A stretch of DNA of 64,000 nucleotides from Chlorohelix sp037138995 (GCF_037138995.1 NZ_JBAXHI010000008.1:1-64000), one strand, 5' to 3'; shown: positions 8,591 through 17,323, counted from the stretch's first letter. Numbers and translations are program-made. The notes: generated by a model not told the origin, from the sequence alone.

Positions 8591-9025
8591 ATGACCCCAG
8601 AAGACTCGCAAAATTTTAATGAGGCAGTTTCGATGGCGCAATCCGGCATGAAAGAGACTGCCTACGTAGTCCTTAACCAACTGCACAAGAAATATCCTGC
8701 CGATACACATCTGATGCTTTGGATAGCATTCACTTCCCCTGACATTCTTGCATCTAAAAGCTTTATCCGGCGTGCCGAGCGTTTGAATCCGGATAATCCA
8801 GATTTGCCCGCTGCCCGCCAATGGTTGCAAGCTGAAGAATCCAAGCGGGTTTCAGGGGCAGCGATTAATATGACGCAACCTGTTGCCGATTTGGCAGCCT
8901 CTTTTTCTCAGGCTACAGCCTCACTAAAGAAAAACCCGCCGATAAACCCGCTAATAATTACGCTAATTTCTGTGGTTATTCTGATTCTAATTATTTTAGT
9001 GGTAGCGTTGCTGGTTAGATTTTGA
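8591..9025 (+). CDS. TPR-like protein with C-terminal membrane anchor
   Basis: The 144-residue protein begins with a short helical repeat region resembling a single TPR pair ('AYVVLNQLHKKYPADTHLML' and 'FIRRAERLNPDNPDLPAAR'). A linker follows, then one hydrophobic C-terminal segment, 'LIITLISVVILILIILVVAL', ending in 'LVRF'. This makes it a tail-anchored protein with the helical part in the cytoplasm. It starts 7 bases after the lipoprotein gene. It probably acts as an adaptor at the membrane; partner unknown. Confidence 0.6.
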   Translation: MTPEDSQNFNEAVSMAQSGMKETAYVVLNQLHKKYPADTHLMLWIAFTSPDILASKSFIRRAERLNPDNPDLPAARQWLQAEESKRVSGAAINMTQPVADLAASFSQATASLKKNPPINPLIITLISVVILILIILVVALLVRF

Positions 9026-9068
9026 AAAAAGTCCTTTTGTGAGCTTTTATATATAGGAGAGCGGTGTT

Positions 9069-9926
9069 TTGACCATTACCCCGACCGATAAAGAAATTAG
9101 CCAACAACTTGAAGCTGAAATAGAACCTTGGCTTACGCATATGAAGTGGCGACCCGATTTCGCCAAGTGGCGCGAGGGTCGTATCTGGCAGGAGAAAAAG
9201 CAAGCGCGAAATCTGGATACCCTGCGCCTGTTTCTGCGCTTAGCAACTTTGAAAGATGATTTGCGCGGCAAGAAAATACTGGATTTAGGCTGCGGAATGG
9301 GCGGATTCAGTACCGCGCTGGCGTTGGAAGGGGCGCAGGTGCAGCCCTACGACTATAACCGCGCTTACTGCCGTATCACTCGCTTGCGTGGTATGCGCTA
9401 CAACCTGAGCTTTAGCCCAGTAAACGGGGCAGGCGAGGCGCTACCCTTTCCCAACGCTCATTTTGACCATATCGTGTGCCTCGATGTGCTTGAGCATGTG
9501 CAGAACCCGGAGAAACTACTCTCCGAAATATCGCGCTGCCTGAAACCGGGCGGGGTGTGCTTTATCACCGCTATCAATCGCTTTGCTTTCAGCGACCCGC
9601 ATTATCATGTGCGCTTTGTGAACTGGCTGCCGCGCTGTTTTGCCGAATCTGCTATGAAATTGCTGCGGCGCGATAAAGATAATTCTCGTTTTGGCGATCG
9701 TCAGACCTTGAATGAAATGCACTATTACCGCTACGACCAACTTTCCAGCCTGACAGCGCGACACGGCTTTACCGGGATACGCGAACTGGGCGAACTGGAA
9801 CTTGCCACCCGTACTTATAGCGGGGTAAAGGGCTTGTTCAAAAAGAGCGGGTTATTGCGTCCGGTCTATCTGCTGTATCGCTATTTCTACAAAGGTACTT
9901 ACCAATTGATGGTGGTCAAGCGGTGA
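9069..9926 (+). CDS. Class I SAM-dependent methyltransferase
   Basis: A TTG start at 9069 has AGGAGAG about 8 bases upstream. Residues about 70-85 carry the SAM motif I 'ILDLGCGMGGFS'. Motif II/III follow as 'HIVCLDVLEHVQNPEKLL' and 'CLKPGGVCFITAI'. The 285-residue size and UbiG-like core suit small-molecule or glycolipid methyltransferases. Its stop overlaps the GTG start of the glycosyltransferase, so the two are translationally coupled and may act on the same glycan or lipid. The acceptor cannot be told. Confidence 0.85.
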   Translation: MTITPTDKEISQQLEAEIEPWLTHMKWRPDFAKWREGRIWQEKKQARNLDTLRLFLRLATLKDDLRGKKILDLGCGMGGFSTALALEGAQVQPYDYNRAYCRITRLRGMRYNLSFSPVNGAGEALPFPNAHFDHIVCLDVLEHVQNPEKLLSEISRCLKPGGVCFITAINRFAFSDPHYHVRFVNWLPRCFAESAMKLLRRDKDNSRFGDRQTLNEMHYYRYDQLSSLTARHGFTGIRELGELELATRTYSGVKGLFKKSGLLRPVYLLYRYFYKGTYQLMVVKR

Positions 9927-11068
9927 AAATTGCGCTTTATAATGTCACTACCACTACCAAAACGGGCGGGGTGGAGAGTTTTGTATGGGAACTGGCGCGG
10001 CATCTGTCCTTGCAATATCCCGATTTGCAGGTTGACATAATCGGCGGGAAGAGTTCTCCCGGTTTCACTCCCCCTGTCTCCGGTGAGCGTGTGCGAATTA
10101 TCACTCGACCTTTTATCAGCCGGGAAGCGATGCGGCGTGTTCCGATTCTTAGGACGCAGTACGGTTTGACCAAGCTGTTAGAGCGGCTTTCTTTCGCGGT
10201 TGCCACTTTGCCTCTGCTCTGGCGCGAGAACTACGATATTTTGCATATCCAGAAGCCCTATGATTTGCCTGTTGCTAAATTGATACGCTTGCTGCGCGGC
10301 AGCAAAGTTCTTTTTGGGTGTCACGGCAAGGATTTTTTCCCGCTCGACCGCTTTTTCAGCAAAAAGTTGGATGGGGCGGTTTCGTGCAGCCACTACAACG
10401 CCGAAACAATTCAGGAGCATTTTGGGCTGATGCCGGAAGTGATTTATAACGGCATTGACGTTAAGCTCTTTTCCCCGCGTGAACCTGACCCTGAGTTATG
10501 CGCCCGTTACGCTGAACCCGGCGAAAAAATTATCATGTGGGTGGGGCGATTGGTGCGCTGGAAAGGCTTGCAATATCTAATTGAGGCGTTACCTTTGCTG
10601 GCAAAGCAGGGCTTGGAAGTGAAATTGCTGGTGGCGGGTGATGGCGAATATCGCCCTGAACTCGAAAAGCTGGCGAAAAAATTGGGGGTCGGTAATCGGA
10701 TAGAGTGGCTTGGATTAGCGCCGAATCAAGCATTGCCCGCATATTACGCTATCAGTGAGGTGGTGGTCGGTACGAGTTTTGCCAATGAAACCTTTGGAAT
10801 TGCGTTGTGCGAGGCGGCGGCGTGCGAACGTCCGTTGGTTGCCAGCTGTTTTGGGGGCTTCATTGAAGTAGTGAAAGATGGCGAGACAGGGTTTCACTAT
10901 ACTCCCCAGAATCCGGCTGATTTGGCGGAAAAGTTGTACAAGGTGCTGTGCAACTCAGCGTTAGCAGCCCAAATGGGCAAGGCAGGGCGGCAATATGTGG
11001 CGGAAAATTTCACTTGGGAGCATGTGACCGAGCGCGTGTTTAATGTTTACTCGCGCATTGCCCGTTAG
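9923..11068 (+). CDS. GT4-family glycosyltransferase
   Basis: The 381-residue protein is a two-domain GT-B retaining glycosyltransferase. It has an N-terminal Gly-rich acceptor loop ('TTKTGGVESFVWELARHL'), a GT4 C-terminal domain starting near 'EKIIMWVGRLVRWKGLQYL', and the E-x7-E donor motif in 'FANETFGIALCEAAACERP'. It transfers a sugar from a nucleotide donor to an unknown acceptor at the inner face of the membrane. GTG at 9923 overlaps the methyltransferase stop at 9924-9926, so the pair is coupled. It ends the cyclase-led run. Confidence 0.9.
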   Translation: MKIALYNVTTTTKTGGVESFVWELARHLSLQYPDLQVDIIGGKSSPGFTPPVSGERVRIITRPFISREAMRRVPILRTQYGLTKLLERLSFAVATLPLLWRENYDILHIQKPYDLPVAKLIRLLRGSKVLFGCHGKDFFPLDRFFSKKLDGAVSCSHYNAETIQEHFGLMPEVIYNGIDVKLFSPREPDPELCARYAEPGEKIIMWVGRLVRWKGLQYLIEALPLLAKQGLEVKLLVAGDGEYRPELEKLAKKLGVGNRIEWLGLAPNQALPAYYAISEVVVGTSFANETFGIALCEAAACERPLVASCFGGFIEVVKDGETGFHYTPQNPADLAEKLYKVLCNSALAAQMGKAGRQYVAENFTWEHVTERVFNVYSRIAR

Positions 11069-11079
11069 AACATGTAAAT

Positions 11080-11490
11080 CTAATCGCCACCGCTTTCAAT
11101 GGTGCGCCCTTTCTTGCGATAAACCATCCCCTGAAAGGTAGCGATTAACTCGCCGCTATCGGCTGTAACGCGGATGTCGTACACTCCCAACGAAGCATTG
11201 AGTGAAACTTCCTCCGCAATGGCGGTGAGCGTACCGGAAGTAACCGCTTTGAGATATGATATATTCGCGTTGATGGCGACTGCGACAACGCCATGCGAAT
11301 TGGAAGCGGCGGCGAGAACTGCGTCTGCTAGCGAGAAGATTGCGCCCCCATGTGCTGTGCCATGACTGTTCAGGTGGTGTGGCTCTATTAGCATAGTAGC
11401 TTTAGCTCTGCCATTGGCAGCTTCAAGCAACTCTATATTTAAATATTGGGCGTAGCGGTCATTTTTCAGGTATGGATGAATAGCGGTCAT
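11080..11490 (-). CDS. PaaI-type hotdog thioesterase
   Basis: The 136-residue hotdog-fold protein has 'LNSHGTAHGGAIFSLADAVL', which carries the PaaI-family HGG motif and the catalytic Asp on the long helix. Such enzymes hydrolyse acyl- or aryl-CoA thioesters; PaaI itself removes dead-end CoA esters of phenylacetate breakdown. No aromatic degradation genes are nearby, so the substrate is open. The gene converges with the glycosyltransferase and is divergent from pheA. Confidence 0.85.
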   Translation of the reverse strand: MTAIHPYLKNDRYAQYLNIELLEAANGRAKATMLIEPHHLNSHGTAHGGAIFSLADAVLAAASNSHGVVAVAINANISYLKAVTSGTLTAIAEEVSLNASLGVYDIRVTADSGELIATFQGMVYRKKGRTIESGGD

Positions 11491-11526
11491 TTTTCCTGCC
11501 TGTTTTGTTATAAATCGGGTTTTCGC

Positions 11527-11558
11527 TTCAGGAAGGGGTTAAGCCCTTTGTCTTAATC
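11527..11558. repeat. Hairpin repeat, copy A
   Basis: The stretch contains AAGGG and CCCTT arms around a 6-base loop, flanked by TTCAGG on the left and TGTCTTAA on the right. It closely matches the element at 25935-25968. It lies between two divergent genes, where a terminator is not expected. Confidence 0.5.
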
Positions 11559-11688
11559 GGATTATATCATAAGGGAGAGAAGGATAAAGGGTTGGTTTAG
11601 TCGCTTCTTTTTTATCATGCAAAGCCGGCTTTTTCTTACCTTTTCCTCTTCTCTTTTAAATATGTGTAATTCCAAAGTTGGTTCTTTC

Positions 11689-11716
11689 TTGACAGCCAGC
11701 AGAAAGTAGCTATCAT
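11689..11716 (+). promoter_or_regulatory. Predicted sigma-70-type promoter of pheA
   Basis: A perfect TTGACA (11689-11694) is followed after 16 bases by TATCAT (11711-11716), about 52 bases before the pheA start. Predicted from sequence only. Confidence 0.5.
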
Positions 11717-11768
11717 ACCCTTAGTGATTCAATAATTTGTCCTTGATAAGGAAAAGCGATTATATTCC

Positions 11769-12629
11769 ATGAAAGTTGGTTATTTAGGACCTGCCGCTAC
11801 TTATACTAATGAAGCCGCTTTGAAACAATTCGGCGGTGAAGCTGAGTTGATTCCAATGCGGACTATCGCCGATGTTTTTTTAGCGGTTGAAAATTCACAG
11901 CTTGATTACGGAGTTGTGCCTGTAGAAAATGCGTTGGAGGGTGGTGTTACCTATACGCTGGACATGTTCGGGCGGGCTGATTTGGATGAAATAATGATTT
12001 GCGCCGAAATCATGCTACCGATACGTAGCCATTTGATGGTAGCGCAGAACGGTCCTAAAAGTTTCAATGAAATTAAAGTGGTGCTTAGCCACCCACAGGC
12101 GCTAGGGCAAGCGCGAGGTTGGTTACAGAATAACCTACCAGAGGTTGAAATTGTAGAGGAAACCAGTACCTCACGTTCTGCCGAACTAGTAGCGGGTAGA
12201 GCTGATGCCGCAGCAATAGCCCCGATTCTCTGCGCCGAAGCTTACAACCTGAATGTGCTTGCCTCAGACCTTCAGGATGCAGATTTCAATCAAACTCGCT
12301 TTTTCGTTATATACAAGCACCGTCCACGCTGGCCCATGCCCGTACTTAATAATAGCAGTGAGGGTGTGCCAATTACCGCTATTATGCTTTCAATAAAAGA
12401 TAAGGTCGGAACTTTGCACGCAGTCACCGATATTTTTATGCGTTACAATATTAATTTGGTGCGAATCGAGAGCCGTCCAAGCAAGCAAAAAGCATGGGAT
12501 TACGTATTCTTTATCGACTTGCAAGGACAACCCGGACAACCCCATGTAGCTAACGCTCTGCATGAATTGGCTTCCGAAACTACATGGGCGAAAGTTCTAG
12601 GTTGGTGGAACCGGAGTGTCAAAGCATGA
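11769..12629 (+). CDS. pheA: Prephenate dehydratase
   Basis: The 286-residue protein matches monofunctional prephenate dehydratase, which converts prephenate to phenylpyruvate in phenylalanine synthesis. It opens with 'MKVGYLGPAATYTNEAA'. It has 'DYGVVPVENALEGGVTYTLD', the catalytic TRF motif in 'FNQTRFFVIYKHR', and a C-terminal ACT domain with 'GTLHAVTDIF' and the phenylalanine-binding 'ESRPSKQKAWDYVFFIDL'. Length and domain order are typical, and the ACT domain implies feedback inhibition by phenylalanine. No chorismate mutase domain is fused. The next gene starts at its stop codon. Confidence 0.95.
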   Translation: MKVGYLGPAATYTNEAALKQFGGEAELIPMRTIADVFLAVENSQLDYGVVPVENALEGGVTYTLDMFGRADLDEIMICAEIMLPIRSHLMVAQNGPKSFNEIKVVLSHPQALGQARGWLQNNLPEVEIVEETSTSRSAELVAGRADAAAIAPILCAEAYNLNVLASDLQDADFNQTRFFVIYKHRPRWPMPVLNNSSEGVPITAIMLSIKDKVGTLHAVTDIFMRYNINLVRIESRPSKQKAWDYVFFIDLQGQPGQPHVANALHELASETTWAKVLGWWNRSVKA

Positions 12630-13321
12630 GTGGGGATTGGGAGTTTCCAGAGTTCAGACCACCCACTCGTCCTCTGCGCGATTATGCCCAGATGATTACT
12701 GAGCTTGAAGCGCAAGGTAACATTCGCGGATTGCTGGAAATTTTAGAGGGCGATTATCCGGGAGTTACCCGCCGTACCGCCGCTCGCGCATTAATTTCTA
12801 CCGCGGGTAAACCGGAAAGCTCGGCAATTTTGGCTCTACTGGATAAAGAGACCGATCGGGGGGTAAAAATTAGTTTGGTAGGCTGTCTAGGAAAATGCGG
12901 GGATGTTACGGCACTTCCTGCTCTTACAAAAGCTTTGAAAGATTCTGAACCGATGGTAAGGGTAGAAGCTGCGGCTGCTCTTTCCCGTTTTAACTCCGAA
13001 ACCGCTTTCAAACTCTTGCTAGACAGTTTGAACCTGAAAAATAAGTCAGATGATTATCTGGTTAGGCAATATAGCGCCGAGGCACTTGGCAAAATGGGAG
13101 ATCGTCGCGCCGTTCAAGCCCTTATTGCGGTTCTTAAAGATGAGAACAGCCTTGTTAAAGCTGCTGTTGCCACTGCGCTAGGCGAATTAGGCGACCCTGC
13201 TGCGATTACTGCGCTGGTACGCGCCCACCATAGTGACCCTCACCTGCCCGGCTCTGATTGCGTCGAATGCAGCGCAATTGATGAAGCCTTGCGAAAGCTC
13301 AACCAAAAACAAATTCCCTGA
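12626..13321 (+). CDS. HEAT-repeat protein
   Basis: I chose the ATG at 12626, which overlaps the pheA stop in ATGA; the frame itself is open further upstream. The 231-residue protein carries a run of HEAT/PBS-lyase-type repeats, such as 'ALPALTKALKDSEPMVRVEA', 'AVQALIAVLKDENSLVKAA' and 'ALGELGDPAAITALV'. It ends with 'SDCVECSAIDEALRKL'. HEAT repeats are protein-binding scaffolds. Coupling with pheA suggests co-expression, not a shared reaction. No catalytic motif is seen. Confidence 0.85.
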   Translation: MSGDWEFPEFRPPTRPLRDYAQMITELEAQGNIRGLLEILEGDYPGVTRRTAARALISTAGKPESSAILALLDKETDRGVKISLVGCLGKCGDVTALPALTKALKDSEPMVRVEAAAALSRFNSETAFKLLLDSLNLKNKSDDYLVRQYSAEALGKMGDRRAVQALIAVLKDENSLVKAAVATALGELGDPAAITALVRAHHSDPHLPGSDCVECSAIDEALRKLNQKQIP

Positions 13322-13509
13322 TAGTGGACTTTATTAGCTCTATCCTCACTCTAAATGCTAAAAATCCCGAACAAAAATTAGTAAATGATTTGATTTCGAG
13401 AATAAATAGTAGCATATAGCTTATTTAGCAACTTTAATTATTGCCGACTTCGATTTTTCTAGCTACAATTGGCTATTGTAAGTTTATAAGTGAATTATGG
13501 AGGTAATAG

Positions 13510-14097
13510 ATGCCCTTTCAGCCTGATATTGTAGTTGAAAATCAGAACTCTGTTGTGACTAACGGTTTGGGTACGTTAGACGGTTATCATGCCGTATCAA
13601 ATGAATCCAAGAATACCAATACAAACGCTGCGGTAACTCAAAGCGGAAACTATCGTTGCCATTCAGTCCAACTGAGTATTGAAACTCAGATAGATATTCC
13701 AAATTTCACGGATATAACCGAAGCTGTACGCCGTGTAGTTGCCGAGTCCGGCATCCGAATGGGTACTGTTACGGTTTATTCAAAGCATACCACTGCTTCC
13801 ATCGTCATAAATGAAAACGAGCCGCTGCTATTGATTGATATGTGCCAGCGACTTTCCAAGCTCTTTCCGCCTGAAGATTACTATCGTCACAATGATTTCA
13901 GCATTCGTACTCATAATATGAATCCGGGGGAATCTCCTAACGGTCATTCGCACTGTCAACATTTAGCGTTATCCACTAGCGAAACTATTCCAGTGGTGGA
14001 AGGGCAAATGGATATAGGACGTTGGCAGAGCATTTTCCTAGTAGAACTAGATCGCCCACTTAAGCGTACAGTTTCGGTGATGGTTTCTGGTATCTAA
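13510..14097 (+). CDS. YjbQ/UPF0047 family protein
   Basis: The last 145 residues are a complete YjbQ (UPF0047) domain, with 'TVTVYSKHTTASIVINENE', 'NGHSHCQHLALSTSETIPV' and 'GRWQSIFLVELDRP'. The conserved His and Asn/Glu residues form the putative active pocket. Family members have weak thiamine-phosphate synthase activity, and their true role is unsettled. About 50 unusual, Asn/Thr-rich residues precede the domain, so translation could start later, but GGAGG stands before this ATG. A clear terminator follows. Confidence 0.85.
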   Translation: MPFQPDIVVENQNSVVTNGLGTLDGYHAVSNESKNTNTNAAVTQSGNYRCHSVQLSIETQIDIPNFTDITEAVRRVVAESGIRMGTVTVYSKHTTASIVINENEPLLLIDMCQRLSKLFPPEDYYRHNDFSIRTHNMNPGESPNGHSHCQHLALSTSETIPVVEGQMDIGRWQSIFLVELDRPLKRTVSVMVSGI

Positions 14098-14134
14098 GCA
14101 GTAAATATTACTTTTTGCGTAAGCTGAAATTAAG

Positions 14135-14199
14135 CAGACCTAGTATAATCACAAAGAGGTAAATTAGTACCTAAAACGATTTGCCAAGGTCTGTTTTTT
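14135..14199 (+). terminator. Terminator with nested hairpin after the YjbQ gene
   Basis: CAGACCT (14135-14141) pairs with AGGTCTG (14187-14193), which is followed directly by six T. The loop contains a second hairpin, AGGTA/TACCT. The right arm overlaps the tRNA promoter. Confidence 0.6.
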
Positions 14200-14209
14200 C
14201 TGGTATATT
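14181..14209 (+). promoter_or_regulatory. Predicted promoter of tRNA-Val
   Basis: TTGCCA (14181-14186), a 17-base spacer and TATATT (14204-14209) end 15 bases before the tRNA. The spacer contains the right arm and T-run of the upstream terminator. Confidence 0.55.
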
Positions 14210-14224
14210 ATTAGCCGTTGTTTC

Positions 14225-14297
14225 GGGCAGTTAGCTCAGTTGGTAGAGCGCCACGCTTACACCGTGGATGTCACAGGTTCGAGTCCTGTACTGCCCA
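14225..14297 (+). tRNA. tRNA-Val, anticodon TAC
   Basis: The 73-base sequence folds as a full cloverleaf. The acceptor arms are GGGCAGT (14225-14231) and ACTGCCC (14290-14296), with discriminator A. The D arm is GCTC/GAGC. The anticodon stem CCACG/CGTGG encloses the loop CTTACAC with anticodon TAC, which reads GUA and other Val codons. The T arm is ACAGG/CCTGT around TTCGAGT. The CCA end is not encoded. A run of T follows. Confidence 0.97.
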
Positions 14298-14461
14298 TTT
14301 TTTGTGCAAACTACGCCAAATAGCCCCTTTCACAACCCTATATTTTAATAAATTTTATCCAAAAACCAAGCACTGCTGAAAAACCAATATTTGATAATAC
14401 CATCGAGGTTGCTTCCGTAGCAGAATACTGAGAAGCTATCTTTGAAGCGAATATTACCGAA

Positions 14462-14487
14462 TAAAAAAAGAGCGGCTTATACCGCCC
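14462..14487 (-). terminator. Terminator after the erpA-like gene (minus strand)
   Basis: On the minus strand GGGCGG, loop TATAAG and CCGCTC form a 6-bp stem with one G-U pair, followed by a run of seven T. It lies 35 bases after the stop codon at 14522. Confidence 0.7.
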
Positions 14488-14521
14488 CTTTTATTCCGAT
14501 AATTCACCCGCGCAATTGAGA

Positions 14522-14893
14522 CTAATTGCAGGAGGCGCAAGAGCGAGAACTGGCTTTGCCGGCTCCATCAGCGGTGTCAAAAGAGCTACCGCAACCACAG
14601 CTTGAAACTGCATTCGGATTGTGTACGGTAAAACCTCCGCCCATCAGGCTATTGACGAAATCAATTTCAGCGCCCTCAATATATTTTTGGCTGAAAGCGT
14701 CAACATACAACTTAACCCCGTTGAGTTCGGTGATTTCATCTCCATCGCGGGTTTCGTTTTCCAGCACCATCTGATACTGGAAGCCACTGCAACCGCCGCC
14801 TGCTACAAACACGCGCAAACCAAGCGTCGAATCGTTTTCTTCTTCAATAATCTTTTTCAATTGATCTGTCGCCGAATCGGTTAAGGTTATCAT
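14522..14893 (-). CDS. HesB/IscA/ErpA-type iron-sulfur carrier
   Basis: The protein has the three conserved A-type carrier cysteines: 'GGGCSGFQYQM' (Cys about 35) and 'SSCGCGSSF' (Cys about 99 and 101). These bind an Fe-S cluster and pass it to target enzymes. I chose the ATG at 14893, which starts 'MITLTDSATDQL' and has GGGAGG upstream. The frame is open 10 codons further. It continues about 20 residues past the usual end, with 'SSRSCASCN' adding two more cysteines. No other iron-sulfur assembly gene is nearby, so erpA or iscA cannot be chosen. Confidence 0.9.
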   Translation of the reverse strand: MITLTDSATDQLKKIIEEENDSTLGLRVFVAGGGCSGFQYQMVLENETRDGDEITELNGVKLYVDAFSQKYIEGAEIDFVNSLMGGGFTVHNPNAVSSCGCGSSFDTADGAGKASSRSCASCN

Positions 14894-15176
14894 CTCTAGA
14901 GACCTCCCAAATCTTAAAAACAAATTTGTGTTGTTCAGTTAGCTTAAATATATATAATAAACAGAACCCAATCGGGTTCTATATTTTAATCATGCCTTTT
15001 GGTACAACATTGTTGTTGGGTAAAATACCACGATTGTGTCAAGCTTAATTATACCTATAGGCTGTAGCTTAGTCAATACAATTCCTACCAATTCGATAGG
15101 ATTAACTTGAGTGTGCTATAATTGAAACATAATTTAATTTTAGTGAAATATAGCCTGAGCTACAAAAAAAAGAGCA

Positions 15177-15554
15177 ATGTCAAGAAGAACAGAACAAGTA
15201 GCGGAAATGATAAAAGAAATAGTCAGTACGCTGATTCAGCGCGATTTGCGCGATCCGCGGCTGAGCTTCGTTACCATTACCCGCGCAGAGGTAAGTCCCG
15301 ACCTTAAACACGCTAAACTATTTTTTAGCGTTATGGGAAACGAAGAATCCAGAAAAGATACATTCAAAGCATTAAAAGGCGCGAGCGGTTATCTACGGCG
15401 CGAACTATTCCGCCATTTGCAAATGAAGTATGTCCCGGAACTTCATTTCGAGTTTGATGGTGGCATAGAACATGGCGATAAAATCCAACGTATTCTGCAT
15501 GCCATAGAGCAAGAAGAAAAACAAAATCAACCCTCAGAAACGAAAGAATCCTAG
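15177..15554 (+). CDS. rbfA: 30S ribosome-binding factor RbfA
   Basis: The 125-residue protein is a full-length RbfA: 'RRTEQVAEMIKEIVSTLIQR', 'DPRLSFVTITRAEVSPDL', 'AKLFFSVMG' and 'MKYVPELHFEFDGGIEHGDK' follow the family order. RbfA is a KH-fold protein that binds immature 30S subunits and helps late 16S rRNA maturation. Usual neighbours (infB, truB) are not present; instead an MTA phosphorylase gene follows by 21 bases. The last 20 residues are a Glu/Gln/Lys tail. Confidence 0.93.
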   Translation: MSRRTEQVAEMIKEIVSTLIQRDLRDPRLSFVTITRAEVSPDLKHAKLFFSVMGNEESRKDTFKALKGASGYLRRELFRHLQMKYVPELHFEFDGGIEHGDKIQRILHAIEQEEKQNQPSETKES

Positions 15555-15575
15555 AAACAGGAAGGAGTCGGCAGC

Positions 15576-16448
15576 GTGGAAGCAAAGATCGGCGTTATCG
15601 GCGGTAGTGGTCTGTACCAAATCGAAGGTTTAGAGGACATTGAAGAGTTCTATCCTGATACACCTTGGGGTAAACCAAGTGATGCAATTACGGTTGGCAC
15701 GCTTGAAGGTCAAAGAGTGGCTTTCTTGCCTCGTCATGGCAAGGGACACCGCTTTAACCCCACCGACCTCCCGGTTCGCGCCAATATCTATGCCTTCAAA
15801 ATGCTAGGCGTGGAATGGATAATTTCTATCAGCGCGGTAGGGTCATTGCGTGAGGAAATTGCTCCGCTTGACCTTGTTATTCCCGATCAAATTTTTGACC
15901 GCACCAGCCTGCGACCTCGCACCTATTTTGGCGACAATTTGGGTATCGTAGCGCACGTTACTTTTGCTGACCCCTTTTGCAATACGCTTAGAGACATCCT
16001 GTACGAAGCGGCTTCCCAAACCGGAGCGCGTAAGGTTTATAACAAAGGCACTTACGTTTGTATGGAAGGACCTCTTTTTTCCAGCCGTGCCGAGAGCAAT
16101 TTCTATCGCAAAATGGATTGCGACATTATCGGTATGACTGCTTTGCCGGAAGCAAAACTCGCTCGTGAAGCCGAAATCCATTATGCGGTTGTAGCTTGTT
16201 CCACCGATTACGATTGCTGGCATGAAGGCGAAGAGAGCGTAACAATTGAGATGGTGATTAATAACCTGACGCAGAACGTGGGACGCGCTAAGCAAATCAT
16301 CCGCTTGGCTATTCCAAAAATCGCAGAACTAATCCAAGCGGGTTGTGGCTGTGACAACGCCCTTGAAAATGCCATTATGACCGACCGCAGCAAAATTCCC
16401 GCTTCCTCGATTGCGAAGTTAGGTTTATTGGTCAATAAATATTTGTAG
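15576..16448 (+). CDS. mtnP: S-methyl-5'-thioadenosine phosphorylase
   Basis: The 290-residue protein matches MTA phosphorylase of the PNP/MTAP family: 'IGVIGGSGLYQIEGLEDIEE', 'FLPRHGKGHRFNPTDLPVRA' (phosphate and base pocket), 'YVCMEGPLFSSRAESNFYRK' and 'DIIGMTALPEAKLAREAEI'. It splits methylthioadenosine into adenine and methylthioribose-1-phosphate for methionine salvage. The GTG at 15576 has GGAAGGAG upstream. It lies between rbfA and a DUF2085 gene that begins at its stop codon, so the three are probably one transcript. Confidence 0.93.
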   Translation: MEAKIGVIGGSGLYQIEGLEDIEEFYPDTPWGKPSDAITVGTLEGQRVAFLPRHGKGHRFNPTDLPVRANIYAFKMLGVEWIISISAVGSLREEIAPLDLVIPDQIFDRTSLRPRTYFGDNLGIVAHVTFADPFCNTLRDILYEAASQTGARKVYNKGTYVCMEGPLFSSRAESNFYRKMDCDIIGMTALPEAKLAREAEIHYAVVACSTDYDCWHEGEESVTIEMVINNLTQNVGRAKQIIRLAIPKIAELIQAGCGCDNALENAIMTDRSKIPASSIAKLGLLVNKYL

Positions 16449-17264
16449 ATGTTGGATAAACCGCCTACTGGGGTAGAACTTGTCCGCTCTCGCCTAAAAC
16501 CTTCATTGCTGGCGGGAGCGGTTGCCCTGATACTGGTCGCATTGCTGGTATTTACGCCCGGCAGCATCAGTGAAAAATATTTGCTGATTTGCAGCGGCTC
16601 TTGCGCCCAACGTCCCGCCCATACCTATTATCTTGGCAACCAAAAATTGCCGGTAGAAGCCCGCATGGTCGGCATTTTCTGTGGTTTCCTGCTCACTTGG
16701 ATATTTCTATGGTTTATCGGACGCACCCGCGCCGGAAAGCTCTCCAAGCGTGGCATAAATCTGCTGTTGGCGTTGTTGGTGTTGGCAATGTTGCTGGATG
16801 GGCTTAACGCCACTTTCTACGATTTTGGATGGTTTCACCCCTACCAGCCCCAAAATTGGTTTAGATTATTGACCGGCACTTTGAGCGGTATCGGGCTGGC
16901 AGGGCTTATTTATCCCCTTTACAATTACGCAATCTGGAGATTCCCGTGGAAAATAGCCCCATTCCAAAAATGGGCTGAACTCGGCGTGTTACTGCTGGTA
17001 GGCGCAACGCTGATGGTGTTGGTAATGTCGGGCTGGGATTGGCTGTTTTTGCCGCTGGCTACGCTAACAGTGCTAGGCGGTCTTTGGATGATGTGCGTTT
17101 TTAATTTGCTCATTTATGTGGTATTGGCACGGCGCGAAAATCTGTATCGCGATTCTTGGGACTTACTGCCTACTTTGGTGGCGGTTTTTCTGTTCAGCCT
17201 ACTTGAATTTACCGTAACCGCTGCCGTTCGCCATCTTTTTCTGGGCGCTGCTCTATACATGTGA
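16449..17264 (+). CDS. DUF2085 membrane protein
   Basis: The 271-residue protein has about seven hydrophobic segments. The region from about residue 47 reads 'LLICSGSCAQRPAHTYYLG' and 'KLPVEARMVGIFCGF', which matches the DUF2085 signature (usually 'CHQxPxRSFFxxG...LPVCARCTGIYxGF'). Two of the usual cysteines are Glu/Met-replaced here, so a metal site seen in other members may be lost. Function of the family is unknown. The ATG directly follows the mtnP stop codon, implying coupling. Confidence 0.75.
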   Translation: MLDKPPTGVELVRSRLKPSLLAGAVALILVALLVFTPGSISEKYLLICSGSCAQRPAHTYYLGNQKLPVEARMVGIFCGFLLTWIFLWFIGRTRAGKLSKRGINLLLALLVLAMLLDGLNATFYDFGWFHPYQPQNWFRLLTGTLSGIGLAGLIYPLYNYAIWRFPWKIAPFQKWAELGVLLLVGATLMVLVMSGWDWLFLPLATLTVLGGLWMMCVFNLLIYVVLARRENLYRDSWDLLPTLVAVFLFSLLEFTVTAAVRHLFLGAALYM

Positions 17265-17323
17265 AATTAAAGCCCTAAAACTGATAAATTATCACAAAAA
17301 GTGCCGAATAGTTGCATAAAACC

